Of a DNA stretch of 64,000 nucleotides, positions 43,025 to 51,700 are shown piece by piece. This DNA is from Streptomyces alboflavus. Lineage in GTDB: Bacteria > Actinomycetota > Actinomycetes > Streptomycetales > Streptomycetaceae. The stretch's first letter is position 1. Each line of letters begins with the position of its first letter. Location: positions 62,001 through 126,000 of the forward strand of contig NZ_JNXT01000018.1 of the NCBI RefSeq assembly GCF_000716675.1. The letters are read 5' to 3'. Below the pieces are notes generated by a model. The model saw nothing but the letters and a program-made list of their open reading frames with translations, was not told the origin of the DNA and searched no databases. The position numbers and the translations under genes are program-made.

Positions 43025-43477
43025 ATGGCCGAACAGTTCGTTGGCTCCGGCTGGGCGTTCCCGCTGCGCATCGGCCCCACCGGGGGCATCGCCCTGGTCA
43101 GCGGGGAGCGCGAGATCGAGGAGGCCATCCGGCTCGTCCTCGCCACCGCGCCGGGCGAGCGGCCGATGCGCCCCGAGTTCGGCTGCGCCATCCACGACCT
43201 GGTGTTCTCCCCCGTCAACGAGCAGACCGCGGGCCGCATCCAGCACGAGGTGTATCTGAGCCTGGACCGCTGGGAGCCGCGCATCGAGGTCCTGGAGGTG
43301 GAGGTCACCGCGGGCGAGGACCAGAGCGTGCTCTTCATCGACGTCCGCTACGCGATCCGCGGCACCAACAACCCGCGCAGCCTCGTCTTCCCCTTCTACG
43401 TCATCCCCTCCCACGAGGACCCGGAGGCCCCGGGGACGTCCGGCGGCCCCGGCAACTCCCCGGAAAGCGACCACTGA
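43025..43477 (+). CDS. gp25-like baseplate wedge protein (Pvc9)
   Basis: A 150-residue protein with the GPW/gp25 pattern: SGWAFPLRIGPTGGIALVSG, EEAIRLVLATAPGERPMRPEFG and HDLVFSPVNEQT. It joins the baseplate to the sheath and is thought to start sheath assembly. It lies 25 bp after the spike gene; its stop overlaps the next ATG (TGATG). Confidence 0.95.
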   Translation: MAEQFVGSGWAFPLRIGPTGGIALVSGEREIEEAIRLVLATAPGERPMRPEFGCAIHDLVFSPVNEQTAGRIQHEVYLSLDRWEPRIEVLEVEVTAGEDQSVLFIDVRYAIRGTNNPRSLVFPFYVIPSHEDPEAPGTSGGPGNSPESDH

Positions 43478-45435
43478 TGCCCCTGCACTCCCCCAACCTC
43501 GACGACCGCCGCTTCCAGCAGTTCGTCGACGACGCCAAGCGCTACATCCAGGAGCGGGCGCCGGAGTGGACCGACCACAACGTCTCCGACCCCGGCGTCA
43601 CCCTGGTCGAGACGGTCGCCCACATGGCCGACCAGATCGTCTACCGCCTCAACCGGGTCCCGGAGAAGAACCACCTGGCCTTCCTCGACCTCGTCGGCAT
43701 CACGCTGTTCCCGCCGGTGGCCGCGCGCACCGACGTGACGTTCTGGCTGTCCGCGCCGCGCGACGAGACCGTGGCGGTGCCGGTCGGCACCGAGGTGACG
43801 ACGCTGCGTACGGAGTCCGAGGACGCGGTGGTCTTCGCCACCGAGCGCGATCTGCGCATCGTGTCCTGCGCCCTGCGGCACCTGATGGCGCAGCCGCGGG
43901 GCGAGCCCGTCGCGGACCGCACCACCGAACTCGCCGAGGGCGGCGACGTGCTGTGCTTCACGGCGGCCCCGCGCCCCGGCGACTGCCTGCTGTTCGGCCT
44001 GACCTCGGCCGTCCCCGACTGCGCGGTCGCCCTCGAACTGGACAGCCGCGTCGACGGCGTCGGCGTCGACCCCCGGCAGCCGCCGCTGGTGTGGGAGGCC
44101 TGGACGGCGGACGGCTGGCGGAGTTGCGAGGTCCACCGCGACGGCACCGGCGGCCTCAACCGGCCCGGCGAGGTCGTCCTGCACGTGCCCGGCGGCCACG
44201 TCCTGTCCCGCAGCGGCGGCCACGAGGGCGGCTGGCTGCGCTGCCGCGTCACCGACCCACTGCCCGACCAGCCCTTCTACACGACCTCGCCGACGGTGCG
44301 CGCCGCCGACGTCTGCACGGTCGGCGGCACCACACGCGTCGTGCACGCCGAGACGGTGTACGACGAGGCGCTCGGCGAGTCCAGCGGGCTGCCCGGGCAG
44401 CGGCTGCGGCTCGCCCACGCGCCGGTGGTCGGCGACGATCCGCCGTTGCTCCTGCAGACCGCCGAGCGGGACGGCTGGGAGGACTGGCGGGTCGTCCCGC
44501 ACTTCTCCGAGTCCCGCCCCGACGACCGGCACATCACCCTCGACGCGGCCACCGGCGACCTCGCCTTCGGCCCCGCCGTCCGCGAACCCGACGGCTCCCT
44601 GCGCCAGTACGGGATGGTCGCCCCCAAGGGTGCCGTCATCCGCGCCCGCCGCTACCGCACCGGCGGCGGCAGGTCCGGCAACGTGGCCCGCGGCGCGATC
44701 AGTGTCCTGCGCACCTCCATCCCGTTCATCACGGAGGTCGTCAACCGCGAGGCCGCGCACGGCGGGGTCGACGGCGAGACCGTCGAGGAGGCGAAGGTCC
44801 GGGCCCCGATCACGCTGCGCGCCCAGGAGCGTGCCGTGACCCTGCGCGACTACGAGGAACTGGCCCGCCGCGCCGCCCCCGAGACCGCCCGCATCACCTG
44901 TCTGGAGGGCGCCACCGACGAGGTCGGCGCGTACGCGGTGCGGGTCCTCGTGGTGCCGCAGGCCGTGCCCGACCCCGGCGGCCGGCTGCGCTTCGAGCAG
45001 CTGGTGCCCGGGGACGCGCTGCTCGACCGCGTCACCCGGCATCTCGACGAGCGCCGCCTCATCGGCACCCGGCTCGCCGTCGGCCCGCCCTACTACCAGG
45101 GCGTCACCGTGGTGGCCACGGTGCACGCCTTCCGCGGCGTGGAGACCGACCGGGTACGCCGCGCTGCCCACGACGCCCTCTACCGCCACCTCGACCCGCT
45201 CACCGGGGGTGCCGACGGCCACGGCTGGCCCTTCGGGCGCCCGGTCCAGGCGGGCGAGGTCTTCGCCGTGCTCCAGCGGGTGCCCGGCGTGGAACTCGTC
45301 GACGAGGTCGTCCTGCATCCGGCCGACCCGCTGACCGGCAAGCGCGGCGACCCGACCGACCGCATCGACCTGGAGCCGACCGCGCTCGTCTTCTCCTTCG
45401 ACCACCGCGTCCGTGTGATCGGGGACGCCGCATGA
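43477..45435 (+). CDS. Baseplate J-like protein (Pvc11)
   Basis: A 652-residue baseplate wedge protein. The N-terminus (DDRRFQQFVDDAKRYIQE, then WTDHNVSDPGVTLVET) is characteristic of the putative baseplate assembly family in eCIS. The gpJ-like part follows near residues 400-480 with EAHGGVDGETVEEAKVRAP-type sequence and the ring-forming end with LRDYEELARRAAPE. Its end overlaps a small leader frame (45432-45467) that may couple translation to the next gene. Confidence 0.94.
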   Translation: MPLHSPNLDDRRFQQFVDDAKRYIQERAPEWTDHNVSDPGVTLVETVAHMADQIVYRLNRVPEKNHLAFLDLVGITLFPPVAARTDVTFWLSAPRDETVAVPVGTEVTTLRTESEDAVVFATERDLRIVSCALRHLMAQPRGEPVADRTTELAEGGDVLCFTAAPRPGDCLLFGLTSAVPDCAVALELDSRVDGVGVDPRQPPLVWEAWTADGWRSCEVHRDGTGGLNRPGEVVLHVPGGHVLSRSGGHEGGWLRCRVTDPLPDQPFYTTSPTVRAADVCTVGGTTRVVHAETVYDEALGESSGLPGQRLRLAHAPVVGDDPPLLLQTAERDGWEDWRVVPHFSESRPDDRHITLDAATGDLAFGPAVREPDGSLRQYGMVAPKGAVIRARRYRTGGGRSGNVARGAISVLRTSIPFITEVVNREAAHGGVDGETVEEAKVRAPITLRAQERAVTLRDYEELARRAAPETARITCLEGATDEVGAYAVRVLVVPQAVPDPGGRLRFEQLVPGDALLDRVTRHLDERRLIGTRLAVGPPYYQGVTVVATVHAFRGVETDRVRRAAHDALYRHLDPLTGGADGHGWPFGRPVQAGEVFAVLQRVPGVELVDEVVLHPADPLTGKRGDPTDRIDLEPTALVFSFDHRVRVIGDAA

Positions 45436-45467
45436 CGACTCCGCCTCGCAGGGGAGGCACGCGATGA
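45432..45467 (+). other. Mini reading frame coupling two baseplate genes
   Basis: An 11-codon frame (MTTPPRRGGTR) begins inside the gpJ stop (ATGA) and ends inside the gpI start (ATGA), so ribosomes could step through it. It also contains the GGGGAGG ribosome binding site of the next gene. Its existence as a translated unit is only a possibility. Confidence 0.3.
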
Positions 45468-46021
45468 GAGGTTCCGTCGACGGCCTCGGCTCCTCGGCGC
45501 CCATCGGCATGATGCTGCCCGCCGTCTTCGCCGACGACGATCTCGCGCAGCGCTTCGTCGGCGGGCTCGACGACGTCCTGGCGCCGATCCTGAACGTACT
45601 CGACTGCCTGGACGCCTACTTCGACCCGGCGCTCACACCGATCGACTTCGCCCAGTGGCTGAGCACCTGGGTGGGTGCGGAGACCGACGGCACCGAACCC
45701 GAGCGGCGGCTGCGGGCCGCCGTGGCCGCGGCGGCCACGCTGCACCGCGTCCGCGGCACCCGGCGCGGCCTGTCCGAAGCGGTACGGCTCGCGTTCGGCG
45801 TCGAGCCGGAGATCACGGAGAGCGGGGGCGCCGCCTGGAGCGCGCGCCCCCGCGGCCCGGTCCCCGGCACGCCACGCCCCCACCTCCACGTCACCCTGCG
45901 GCTGCCCGAGCCGACCCCGGCGGACATCCACCGCCTGGACACCCTCGTGGCCGCCGCCCGCCCCGCGCACATGCCCTACACCGTCACCGTGACGGCCACC
46001 GAAAGGACCCAGCAGAGATGA
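45464..46021 (+). CDS. gpI-like tail protein (Pvc12)
   Basis: A 185-residue protein of the tail protein I family: VDGLGSSAPIGMMLPAVFAD, LAQRFVGGLDDVLAPILNVL, DPALTPIDFAQWLSTWVG and RGTRRGLSEAVRLAFG. It completes the baseplate wedge with the gpJ protein. The start overlaps the mini frame; its stop overlaps the next gene (ATGA). Confidence 0.93.
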   Translation: MRGSVDGLGSSAPIGMMLPAVFADDDLAQRFVGGLDDVLAPILNVLDCLDAYFDPALTPIDFAQWLSTWVGAETDGTEPERRLRAAVAAAATLHRVRGTRRGLSEAVRLAFGVEPEITESGGAAWSARPRGPVPGTPRPHLHVTLRLPEPTPADIHRLDTLVAAARPAHMPYTVTVTATERTQQR

Positions 46022-47646
46022 CCACGCAGAACTGCGCCGAGTGCGACACCCGCGCGGAACCCGGTCAGTCGTTCTGCGACTCCTGCGGGGCCGTGCTCCG
46101 CTGGGACGCGGCGGGGGCGCGGAGCGGGGCTTCGGGGGGCGGGGCCTATCCGGGGGGCGCGTCCGGGGCCGCGTCCGGGTCTGTCTCCGGGTCCGCTTCC
46201 GGGGCGGGCTCGGGGGCCGGGTCCGGCACGGTGTCGGGGTCCGGCACGGTGTCGGGGTCCGGCACGGTGTCGGGGTCCGGTGCCGCTTCGGCGGCCGGTT
46301 CGGTGCCGGGGTCCGGTTCGGTGCCGGGGTCCGGCGTGGCCCCCGGGGCCGGTGCGGCCTCGGGCTCCGCCTCGGGCGCGGGCGCCGACGCGGCTCCCGG
46401 CTCCAGGGCCGACGCAGGCTGGGACGCCTTCTCCCGCCCCGAAGGCACCGGCCTCGGCCCGTCGGGCGCGATGAGGACGGCCGCCGCACCCCACCCCGCC
46501 CCCGGTTCCCCGGACCTGACGGACACGGTCCCCAACCCCCCGGCGCAACCCGCGCCGCACGGCTACCCCCCGGCGGCCCCCGTACAGCCCACGCCACCCG
46601 GCGCGTACGGCTCGCCCGACGCGTACGGCTCCCCCGACGCGCACCACTCGCCCGACGCGCCGAACGCCTACCACGCACCGGGCGCCCCGAGCACACCCCC
46701 CGCACCCGGCGCACCCCTCTCCCCCGCCCCGCCCGCGCCCGACGACCGGGCCCGTTCCCTCCTCGTCCCCGTCTCGGACCCGGAGCCCGCCCGGCCCGCG
46801 CCGACCCCGGCCGTGGCCCCCGTCCTGCCCGGCCGCCCGGACGCGGCCCGCCCCCAGGTGCGTGCTCCCGGCCCGCACCCGCAGGAGCCGTACGGCCCGC
46901 CCTGTCCGTGGTGCGCCACCCCGAACCGCCCCGACCGCCACTTCTGCGGCCGGTGCGCGATGCCCCTCGCGGACAACGGGGCGCGCACCACCCCGCCCGG
47001 ACATCTCCCGTGGTGGCGCCGTCTGTTCGGGCCGGGCCGCGACGAGGCGCCCTGGGCGGGCGAGCGGCCCCGGCTGCGCCGCGTGTTCGACCGGGTCGGC
47101 ACCTGGGTCACCGCCGTCGTGGTCGTGACGCTGCTCATCCTCGGCGCGGTGTACATCCCCGACGGCTACCACGCCACGCGTGACCACTTCGCCAAGCGCG
47201 CCCCGGTCGAGCCGGACCAGATCAAGGCGTCCCGGGCGTACACGGGCCACCCCGCGAAGCTGGCGTTCGACAAGCTGAACAACACCTGGTGGGGGCCGGG
47301 GGTGGTGCAGTCGGGCCAGGGCGAGTGGATCGAGGTGGGGTTCGCGCGGCCGACGCGGCTGCTCGACCTCATCATCACGCCGGGGGTCTCGACCCGCGCC
47401 GACAAACTCGACGAGTCGGCGCTGCCGCACCGCGTCAAGGCGACGATCACCAAGAAGGACGGCAGCACGACGACCCGCGACCTCACCCTGGACCCGGGCG
47501 CGGGCGGCCAGCGCCGCGCCTTCCGGGTCGGCGAGGTCACCAAGGTCCGGTTCACGATCGAGTCGGCCCACGCCGCGTCCGCGAAGAAGCAGGTGGCCAT
47601 CGCCGAGATCGAGATGTTCGGGCGCTCCGACGGCAGCAGGACCTGA
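46018..47646 (+). CDS. Zinc-ribbon, transmembrane, discoidin-like eCIS protein
   Basis: A 542-residue protein ending the operon. C6/C9/C20/C23 form a zinc ribbon, a Gly/Ser-rich and Pro-rich region with 18-bp DNA repeats follows, then a second ribbon (CPWCATP..FCGRCAMPL, ~297-320). A membrane helix (TAVVVVTLLILGAVYIP) at ~365-382 leads to a C-terminal discoidin/NADase-associated-like beta domain (KLAFDKLNNTWWGPG, WIEVGFARPTRLLDLII). The domain would be outside the cell with ribbons inside. In Streptomyces eCIS it is a plausible anchor or sensor linking the particle to the membrane. The start overlaps the gpI stop. Confidence 0.85.
   Translation: MTTQNCAECDTRAEPGQSFCDSCGAVLRWDAAGARSGASGGGAYPGGASGAASGSVSGSASGAGSGAGSGTVSGSGTVSGSGTVSGSGAASAAGSVPGSGSVPGSGVAPGAGAASGSASGAGADAAPGSRADAGWDAFSRPEGTGLGPSGAMRTAAAPHPAPGSPDLTDTVPNPPAQPAPHGYPPAAPVQPTPPGAYGSPDAYGSPDAHHSPDAPNAYHAPGAPSTPPAPGAPLSPAPPAPDDRARSLLVPVSDPEPARPAPTPAVAPVLPGRPDAARPQVRAPGPHPQEPYGPPCPWCATPNRPDRHFCGRCAMPLADNGARTTPPGHLPWWRRLFGPGRDEAPWAGERPRLRRVFDRVGTWVTAVVVVTLLILGAVYIPDGYHATRDHFAKRAPVEPDQIKASRAYTGHPAKLAFDKLNNTWWGPGVVQSGQGEWIEVGFARPTRLLDLIITPGVSTRADKLDESALPHRVKATITKKDGSTTTRDLTLDPGAGGQRRAFRVGEVTKVRFTIESAHAASAKKQVAIAEIEMFGRSDGSRT
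46222..46275 (+). repeat. Three perfect 18-bp tandem repeats in the zinc-ribbon gene
   Basis: The unit TCCGGCACGGTGTCGGGG occurs at 46222, 46240 and 46258. It encodes the SGTVSG repeats of the flexible linker. Copy number may vary without changing the frame. Confidence 0.9.
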
Positions 47647-47670
47647 CCCCTCACCCGGCTCCGGGGGCGT

Positions 47671-47696
47671 CTGACGTGGGAGTCCGCCCACGTCAG
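47671..47696. terminator. Terminator of the eCIS operon
   Basis: A perfect 10-bp stem, CTGACGTGGG and CCCACGTCAG with a 6-nt loop, 24 bp after the last eCIS gene. Confidence 0.85.
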
Positions 47697-47713
47697 CCCC
47701 CTGGGCACCACAG

Positions 47714-47732
47714 CTATACACTCTGTGTATAG
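47714..47732. promoter_or_regulatory. Palindromic operator over the deacetylase -10 region
   Basis: CTATACAC-TCT-GTGTATAG is a perfect 8-bp palindrome. Its right arm forms a good -10 box TATAGT (47728-47733). Six bases further is the ATG at 47740, so transcription may begin at the start codon. A regulator bound here would block the polymerase. Confidence 0.65.
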
Positions 47733-47739
47733 TTCCCGC

Positions 47740-48537
47740 ATGCCTGCCATACACAAGATGCGGAAGCCCGCGACCAGGTTGCGCCCGCGCGCCGTCCTTC
47801 TCGGGCTGGCCACGCTCGCCGTGAGCGTGGCCCTGTCCGGCTGCACGAAGCTGGACACCGTGTCCCCGAGCACCGTCCGCAAGGACGCGGCGGACGCGAA
47901 GCCCGCCGATCAGGGCAAGTTCGGGACCGTGGACTGCCGCAAGGCGAAGTGCATCGCGCTGACCTTCGACGCGGGGCCCAGCGAGAACACGCCACGGCTG
48001 CTGAAGATCCTCAAGGAGAAGGCCGTGCCCGCGACCTTCTTCACGCTCGGCAAGAACCACATCGTGAAGTACCCCGAGCTGGTCAAGCAGATGGACGCCG
48101 AGGGGCACGAGGTCGCGAGCCACACGTGGTCGCACAAGATCCTCACCAAGATCGACGCCAAGGAGGCGCGAGCCGAGCTGGAGCGCCCCAACAAGGCAAT
48201 AGAGAAGCTCATAGGCAAGAAGCCGACGCTCATGCGCCCGCCGCAGGGCCGCACCAACGACACCGTCAACAAGATCTCCCGCGAGCTCGGGCTCTCCGAG
48301 ATCCTCTGGACGGTGACGGCCAAGGACTACACCACGAACGACTCCGCCCTCATCGAGAAGCGGGTCCTTGAGCAGTCCAGCCGCGACGGGATCATCCTGC
48401 TGCACGACATCTACAAGGGCACCGTGCCCGCCGTGCCCGGCATCATCGACGCGCTGAAGCAGCGCGGGTACGTGTTCGTGACCGTCCCGCAGCTGCTCGC
48501 GCCGGGCAAGGCGGAGCCGGGGAAGGTCTACCGCTAG
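47740..48537 (+). CDS. Polysaccharide deacetylase (NodB fold) lipoprotein
   Basis: A 265-residue enzyme. The lipobox SVALSGC around residues 28-34 marks a lipoprotein. The NodB motifs are LTFDAGP (normally TFDDGP; the second Asp is Ala), the metal pair in SHTWSH, and RPPQG where RPPYG is usual; LLHDIYKG is the last motif. Its substrate is likely N-acetylated glycan such as peptidoglycan or chitin. The first metal site keeps one Asp, so the changes do not prove inactivity. No ribosome binding site precedes the ATG, in line with a leaderless transcript. Confidence 0.9.
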   Translation: MPAIHKMRKPATRLRPRAVLLGLATLAVSVALSGCTKLDTVSPSTVRKDAADAKPADQGKFGTVDCRKAKCIALTFDAGPSENTPRLLKILKEKAVPATFFTLGKNHIVKYPELVKQMDAEGHEVASHTWSHKILTKIDAKEARAELERPNKAIEKLIGKKPTLMRPPQGRTNDTVNKISRELGLSEILWTVTAKDYTTNDSALIEKRVLEQSSRDGIILLHDIYKGTVPAVPGIIDALKQRGYVFVTVPQLLAPGKAEPGKVYR

Positions 48538-48607
48538 GCGGCAGGCGCGGGGGAGGGCGGGGCGCGGTCACCGCTGCGCGTACGCGCCGACCGCTCCACG
48601 TACGCCG

Positions 48608-49918
48608 TCACCACTGCACGTACAGCGCCTCCGGTGCCCGGTGTATCAGCGTCGGCCGCATCCGCACCGGCGGCCCGTCCGCGGCGAGCCTGAGGCCCGG
48701 GAAGCGCCGTGTGAACAGCTCCAGGGTCACGCGCAGCTGCTCGCGGGCGAGCTGGGCGCCGGGGCAGCCGTGCGCGCCGAGGCCGAAGGCGACGTGCCGG
48801 GCGACCGGGGTGCGGGTGATGTCGAAGACGTCGGGCCGTTCGTAGCGTCCCGCGTCGCGCCCCGCCGAGCCGAAGCCGACCAGGACCTCGGCGCCCGCGG
48901 GGAGTTCGGTGCCCGCGAGGGTGACGGCGCGGGTGGTGACGCGGCGGAAGCCCTGGAGCGCGGTGTCGTAGCGGGCCGCCTCCTCGATGGCGGCCGGGAT
49001 CCGCTCGGGCTCCTCGCACACCAGCTTCCACTGCGCGGGGTGGCGAAGGAGGTGCAGCAGGGTCGTGCCGATCAGCGCCGTGGTGGTCAGGTGCCCGGCG
49101 AGCAGGAAGTTGTGCAGGTGCGCGACCAGCTCGGCGCGCTGTCCGAGGGTCAGCGCGGGGCCCGTGTCGTCGGCCTCGGGGTCGGCCTCGTCCGGTTCCC
49201 CGTCGTCGGGGACGAGCGAGGTGACCATCTCGCTGCACAGGTCGTCGCGGGGCGCGGCGTGCCGGTCCTGTACGTAGCCCTCCAGGAGCCGTCGCAGCGC
49301 CACCGTGTCGTGGGCCGCCGCGATCTGCTCGTCCTCCGGGAGCGGCCGGAACAGCAGCTGTTCGGAGCTGTGGCCGCCGCGCACGACGACCGGCACGTCC
49401 TCGGGGTCGAAGCCGAGGACCCGCCCGATGACCTGCCCCGGCAGCCGCAGGGCGTACGCCTCCATCACGTCCACGCGCGGCCCGCCCCGCACGCCCGGCC
49501 CCGCCGCCGCGAGCGCGTCGACCAGGGCCGTCGCCCGCTCGGTCACGTACGGCAGGACGGCGGCCACCCGGGCCGGCGAGAGGCCGCGGACGAGGGGCGC
49601 GCGCAGGCGTTGGTGCGCCGGGCCGTCGGCGGTGACGACGACGCGGCGGCGGGGGCCGCCGCTCTGGTCCTGGCCCTGGCTGAGGACGGCGAGGGCCGCG
49701 GGCGCGGGGACGGTGTCCGGGCGCACCGCGTTGGCCGACGAGAACACGTCCGGCCTGCGCAGCACCTCACGGACGTCGGCGTCCCTGGCGACCAGCCAGG
49801 CCTGCAGCTCGGGCACGTAGGTGAGCCCTTCGGCACGCCGGGCGCGCGCGTACAGCGGGTAGGGGTCGCGCATCAACTCGTCGAGCCTGGCGTGCTGTTG
49901 CCGCTCCATCCTCCTCAT
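48608..49918 (-). CDS. Cytochrome P450
   Basis: A 436-residue P450. The heme-binding motif is FGLGAHGCPGAQLAR, the ExxR motif is in EEAARYD. The I-helix reads LLAGHLTTTAL: the acid of AGxxT (usually AGHETT or AGHDTT) is Leu, while the Thr stays. This may alter proton delivery. A ferredoxin gene is not adjacent. The ATG ending at 49918 was taken; the one three codons later has GAGGAGG too close. The neighbouring TetR regulator in the same direction may control it. Substrate unknown. Confidence 0.93.
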   Translation of the reverse strand: MRRMERQQHARLDELMRDPYPLYARARRAEGLTYVPELQAWLVARDADVREVLRRPDVFSSANAVRPDTVPAPAALAVLSQGQDQSGGPRRRVVVTADGPAHQRLRAPLVRGLSPARVAAVLPYVTERATALVDALAAAGPGVRGGPRVDVMEAYALRLPGQVIGRVLGFDPEDVPVVVRGGHSSEQLLFRPLPEDEQIAAAHDTVALRRLLEGYVQDRHAAPRDDLCSEMVTSLVPDDGEPDEADPEADDTGPALTLGQRAELVAHLHNFLLAGHLTTTALIGTTLLHLLRHPAQWKLVCEEPERIPAAIEEAARYDTALQGFRRVTTRAVTLAGTELPAGAEVLVGFGSAGRDAGRYERPDVFDITRTPVARHVAFGLGAHGCPGAQLAREQLRVTLELFTRRFPGLRLAADGPPVRMRPTLIHRAPEALYVQW

Positions 49919-50023
49919 GGTGCCCGAGCCGCCGAGCCCCACGGAAGGGCGCGGGCACCCTCGCACGGGGCTCGCGCACCCCCGCGCACCGGCCCCGCGG
50001 GACCAGGGCTCCCACGGCCCCCG

Positions 50024-50641
50024 TCAGCCCCGCGGGACCCCCGCGTCCAGGGCGGGGGCGATGACGGCGAAGGCCCCGTCCGTCAGGCCCGCCGGGTCCT
50101 CCTCGCCCTCGCTGCCGCTCCACCGGTGGAGCACGGCGTCGAAGGCGTTCAGGGCCATCCCGGCGGCCAGGCGCGGGTACAGCTCGGTCGCGTCGTCGAG
50201 GCCCTCGCGGCGGGCCAGTTCCGCCGCCAGATCGTCGCGCCACTGCGCCTGCCGCTCCAAGAAGCGGGCGAGCAGCGCGGGCGTCCCGAGGATCAGCCGG
50301 ACCACGCGCAGCGCCCGTTCGGAGTGGTCGGCGCACTCGCCGAGGGGGACCCAGACGGCGTGCCGCAGCGCCTCGGAGGGCCGCTCCCCGGCGGGCCGGG
50401 CGGCCAGCTCGGCGCACATGCCGGTGCCCATGTCCGCGAGGAACTGGACGACGACGTCCTCCTTGGACGCGAAGTACCGGAAGAACGTCCGCTTGGAGAC
50501 GCCGGCCGCGCCCACGATCTCGTCGACGGTGACGGCGTCGAACCCCTTCAGGGCGAGCAACTGCAGCGCCGCTTCGGTCAATTCGTCCGCGACGAGCTGA
50601 CGCTTGCGCTCGGCCAGGCTGATTTCACGGCGAGAACTCAC
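50024..50641 (-). CDS. TetR-family regulator
   Basis: A 205-residue regulator. The N-terminal HTH (ELTEAALQLLALKGFDAVTV, DEIVGAAGVSKRTFFRYFASKEDV) is typical of TetR. The rest is the helical ligand-binding/dimer domain. It is divergent from the SDR gene; the short palindrome at 50655-50670 between them is its likely operator. It probably represses the SDR gene and itself. Confidence 0.93.
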   Translation of the reverse strand: MSSRREISLAERKRQLVADELTEAALQLLALKGFDAVTVDEIVGAAGVSKRTFFRYFASKEDVVVQFLADMGTGMCAELAARPAGERPSEALRHAVWVPLGECADHSERALRVVRLILGTPALLARFLERQAQWRDDLAAELARREGLDDATELYPRLAAGMALNAFDAVLHRWSGSEGEEDPAGLTDGAFAVIAPALDAGVPRG

Positions 50642-50654
50642 GCCGCCATGCTAC

Positions 50655-50701
50655 ATGCGATGCCTCGCATGGCACTCGGTAGCGCATTGACACTTGGTGT
50701 C
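50655..50701. promoter_or_regulatory. Divergent TetR operator and SDR promoter
   Basis: ATGCGA-TGCC-TCGCAT is a perfect inverted repeat at 50655-50670. A consensus -35 box TTGACA starts at 50687, overlapping the second palindrome GACAC-TTG-GTGTC at 50689-50701. Binding of TetR at either would control the SDR gene. Confidence 0.65.
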
Positions 50702-50722
50702 ATGCAAGGCAGCATGTGCCGC

Positions 50723-51700
50723 ATGACGCAGCAGAGCCAGCAGGACGGGCAGCGTGGGCAGCGGCCGACGGGGAGGGGCGGCTGGGACGCCGCCTCGATA
50801 CCGGACCTGACCGGCCGGACGTACGTCGTCACCGGCGCCAACAGCGGCCTCGGCCTCGCGACCACCCGCGCCCTCGCCCACCGGGGCGCGCACGTGGTCC
50901 TCGCGGTGCGGGACGAGGCGAAGGGCCACCGCGCCGCCGCCGACATCACCGCCGGGCGGCCGGACGTGAGCCTGGACGTACGCCCCCTCGACCTGGCCGA
51001 CCTCGACTCGGTGCGCGCCTTCGCCGCCGCCCTGCACGCCGACCGCACCGGCCTGGACGGCCTCATCAACAACGCGGGCGTGATGGCCCCGCCCCGGACG
51101 CTCAGCGCCCAGGGCCACGAGCTCCAGTTCGCCGCCAACCACCTGGGCCACTTCGCCCTCACGGGGCTGCTGCTCGACCTGCTCGCGGCGGGCGACAACT
51201 CCCGCGTGGTCACGGTGACTTCGACGAACCACCGGCAGGGCAGCCTCTTCTTCGACGACCTCTCCGGCGAGCGCGGGTACGCCCCCATGGCGTACTACAA
51301 CCAGTCGAAGCTCGCGACCGCCGTCTTCGGCCACGAGCTGCACCGCCGCCTGACCGAGTCGGCCACCCCCGTCAGCAGCGTCCTCGCCCACCCCGGCTAC
51401 ACGGCCACCAACCTCCAGACGACCGCCCCGACCGGCCTGGTCAAACTCCTCTTCGGCCACCTCCTCAAGCCCCTGGCCCAGTCCCCCACGCGGGGCGCGC
51501 TCCCCCAGCTCTACGCGGCGACGGCCCCCGAGGCGCGCAGCGGCGACTTCATCGGCCCCGACGGCATGGCGGAACTACGCGGCGCCCCGAAGCACGTACG
51601 ACTCTCGCCAAGGGCGACAAACCCAGAGACGGCAGCCCGCCTCTGGACACTCTCGGAGGACCTGACAGACGTGCACTTCACGTTCCGCGAAGAAATTTGA
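50723..51700 (+). CDS. SDR-family oxidoreductase (retinol-dehydrogenase-like)
   Basis: A 325-residue dehydrogenase. Cofactor motif TGANSGLG, then LDVRPLDLADL, NNAG in LINNAGVM, and catalytic YYNQSK (YxxxK). The layout is that of the light-dependent-protochlorophyllide/retinol dehydrogenase group of SDRs. The ATG at 50723 or at 50714 could be the start. It is under the divergent TetR operator. Confidence 0.92.
   Translation: MTQQSQQDGQRGQRPTGRGGWDAASIPDLTGRTYVVTGANSGLGLATTRALAHRGAHVVLAVRDEAKGHRAAADITAGRPDVSLDVRPLDLADLDSVRAFAAALHADRTGLDGLINNAGVMAPPRTLSAQGHELQFAANHLGHFALTGLLLDLLAAGDNSRVVTVTSTNHRQGSLFFDDLSGERGYAPMAYYNQSKLATAVFGHELHRRLTESATPVSSVLAHPGYTATNLQTTAPTGLVKLLFGHLLKPLAQSPTRGALPQLYAATAPEARSGDFIGPDGMAELRGAPKHVRLSPRATNPETAARLWTLSEDLTDVHFTFREEI

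Noticed and set aside
25635..47646. Prophage
   Set aside because: Tail genes are complete but there is no capsid, terminase, portal, integrase or lysis gene; the cap protein, AAA+ ATPase and DUF4157 protein are eCIS markers.
25635..47646. Type VI secretion system
   Set aside because: No TssJLM membrane complex or ClpV is present, and the sheath is a single protein of phage/eCIS type.
48608..51700. Secondary-metabolite gene cluster around the P450
   Set aside because: No core synthase, terpene cyclase or peptide precursor is nearby; only a regulator and an SDR are present.
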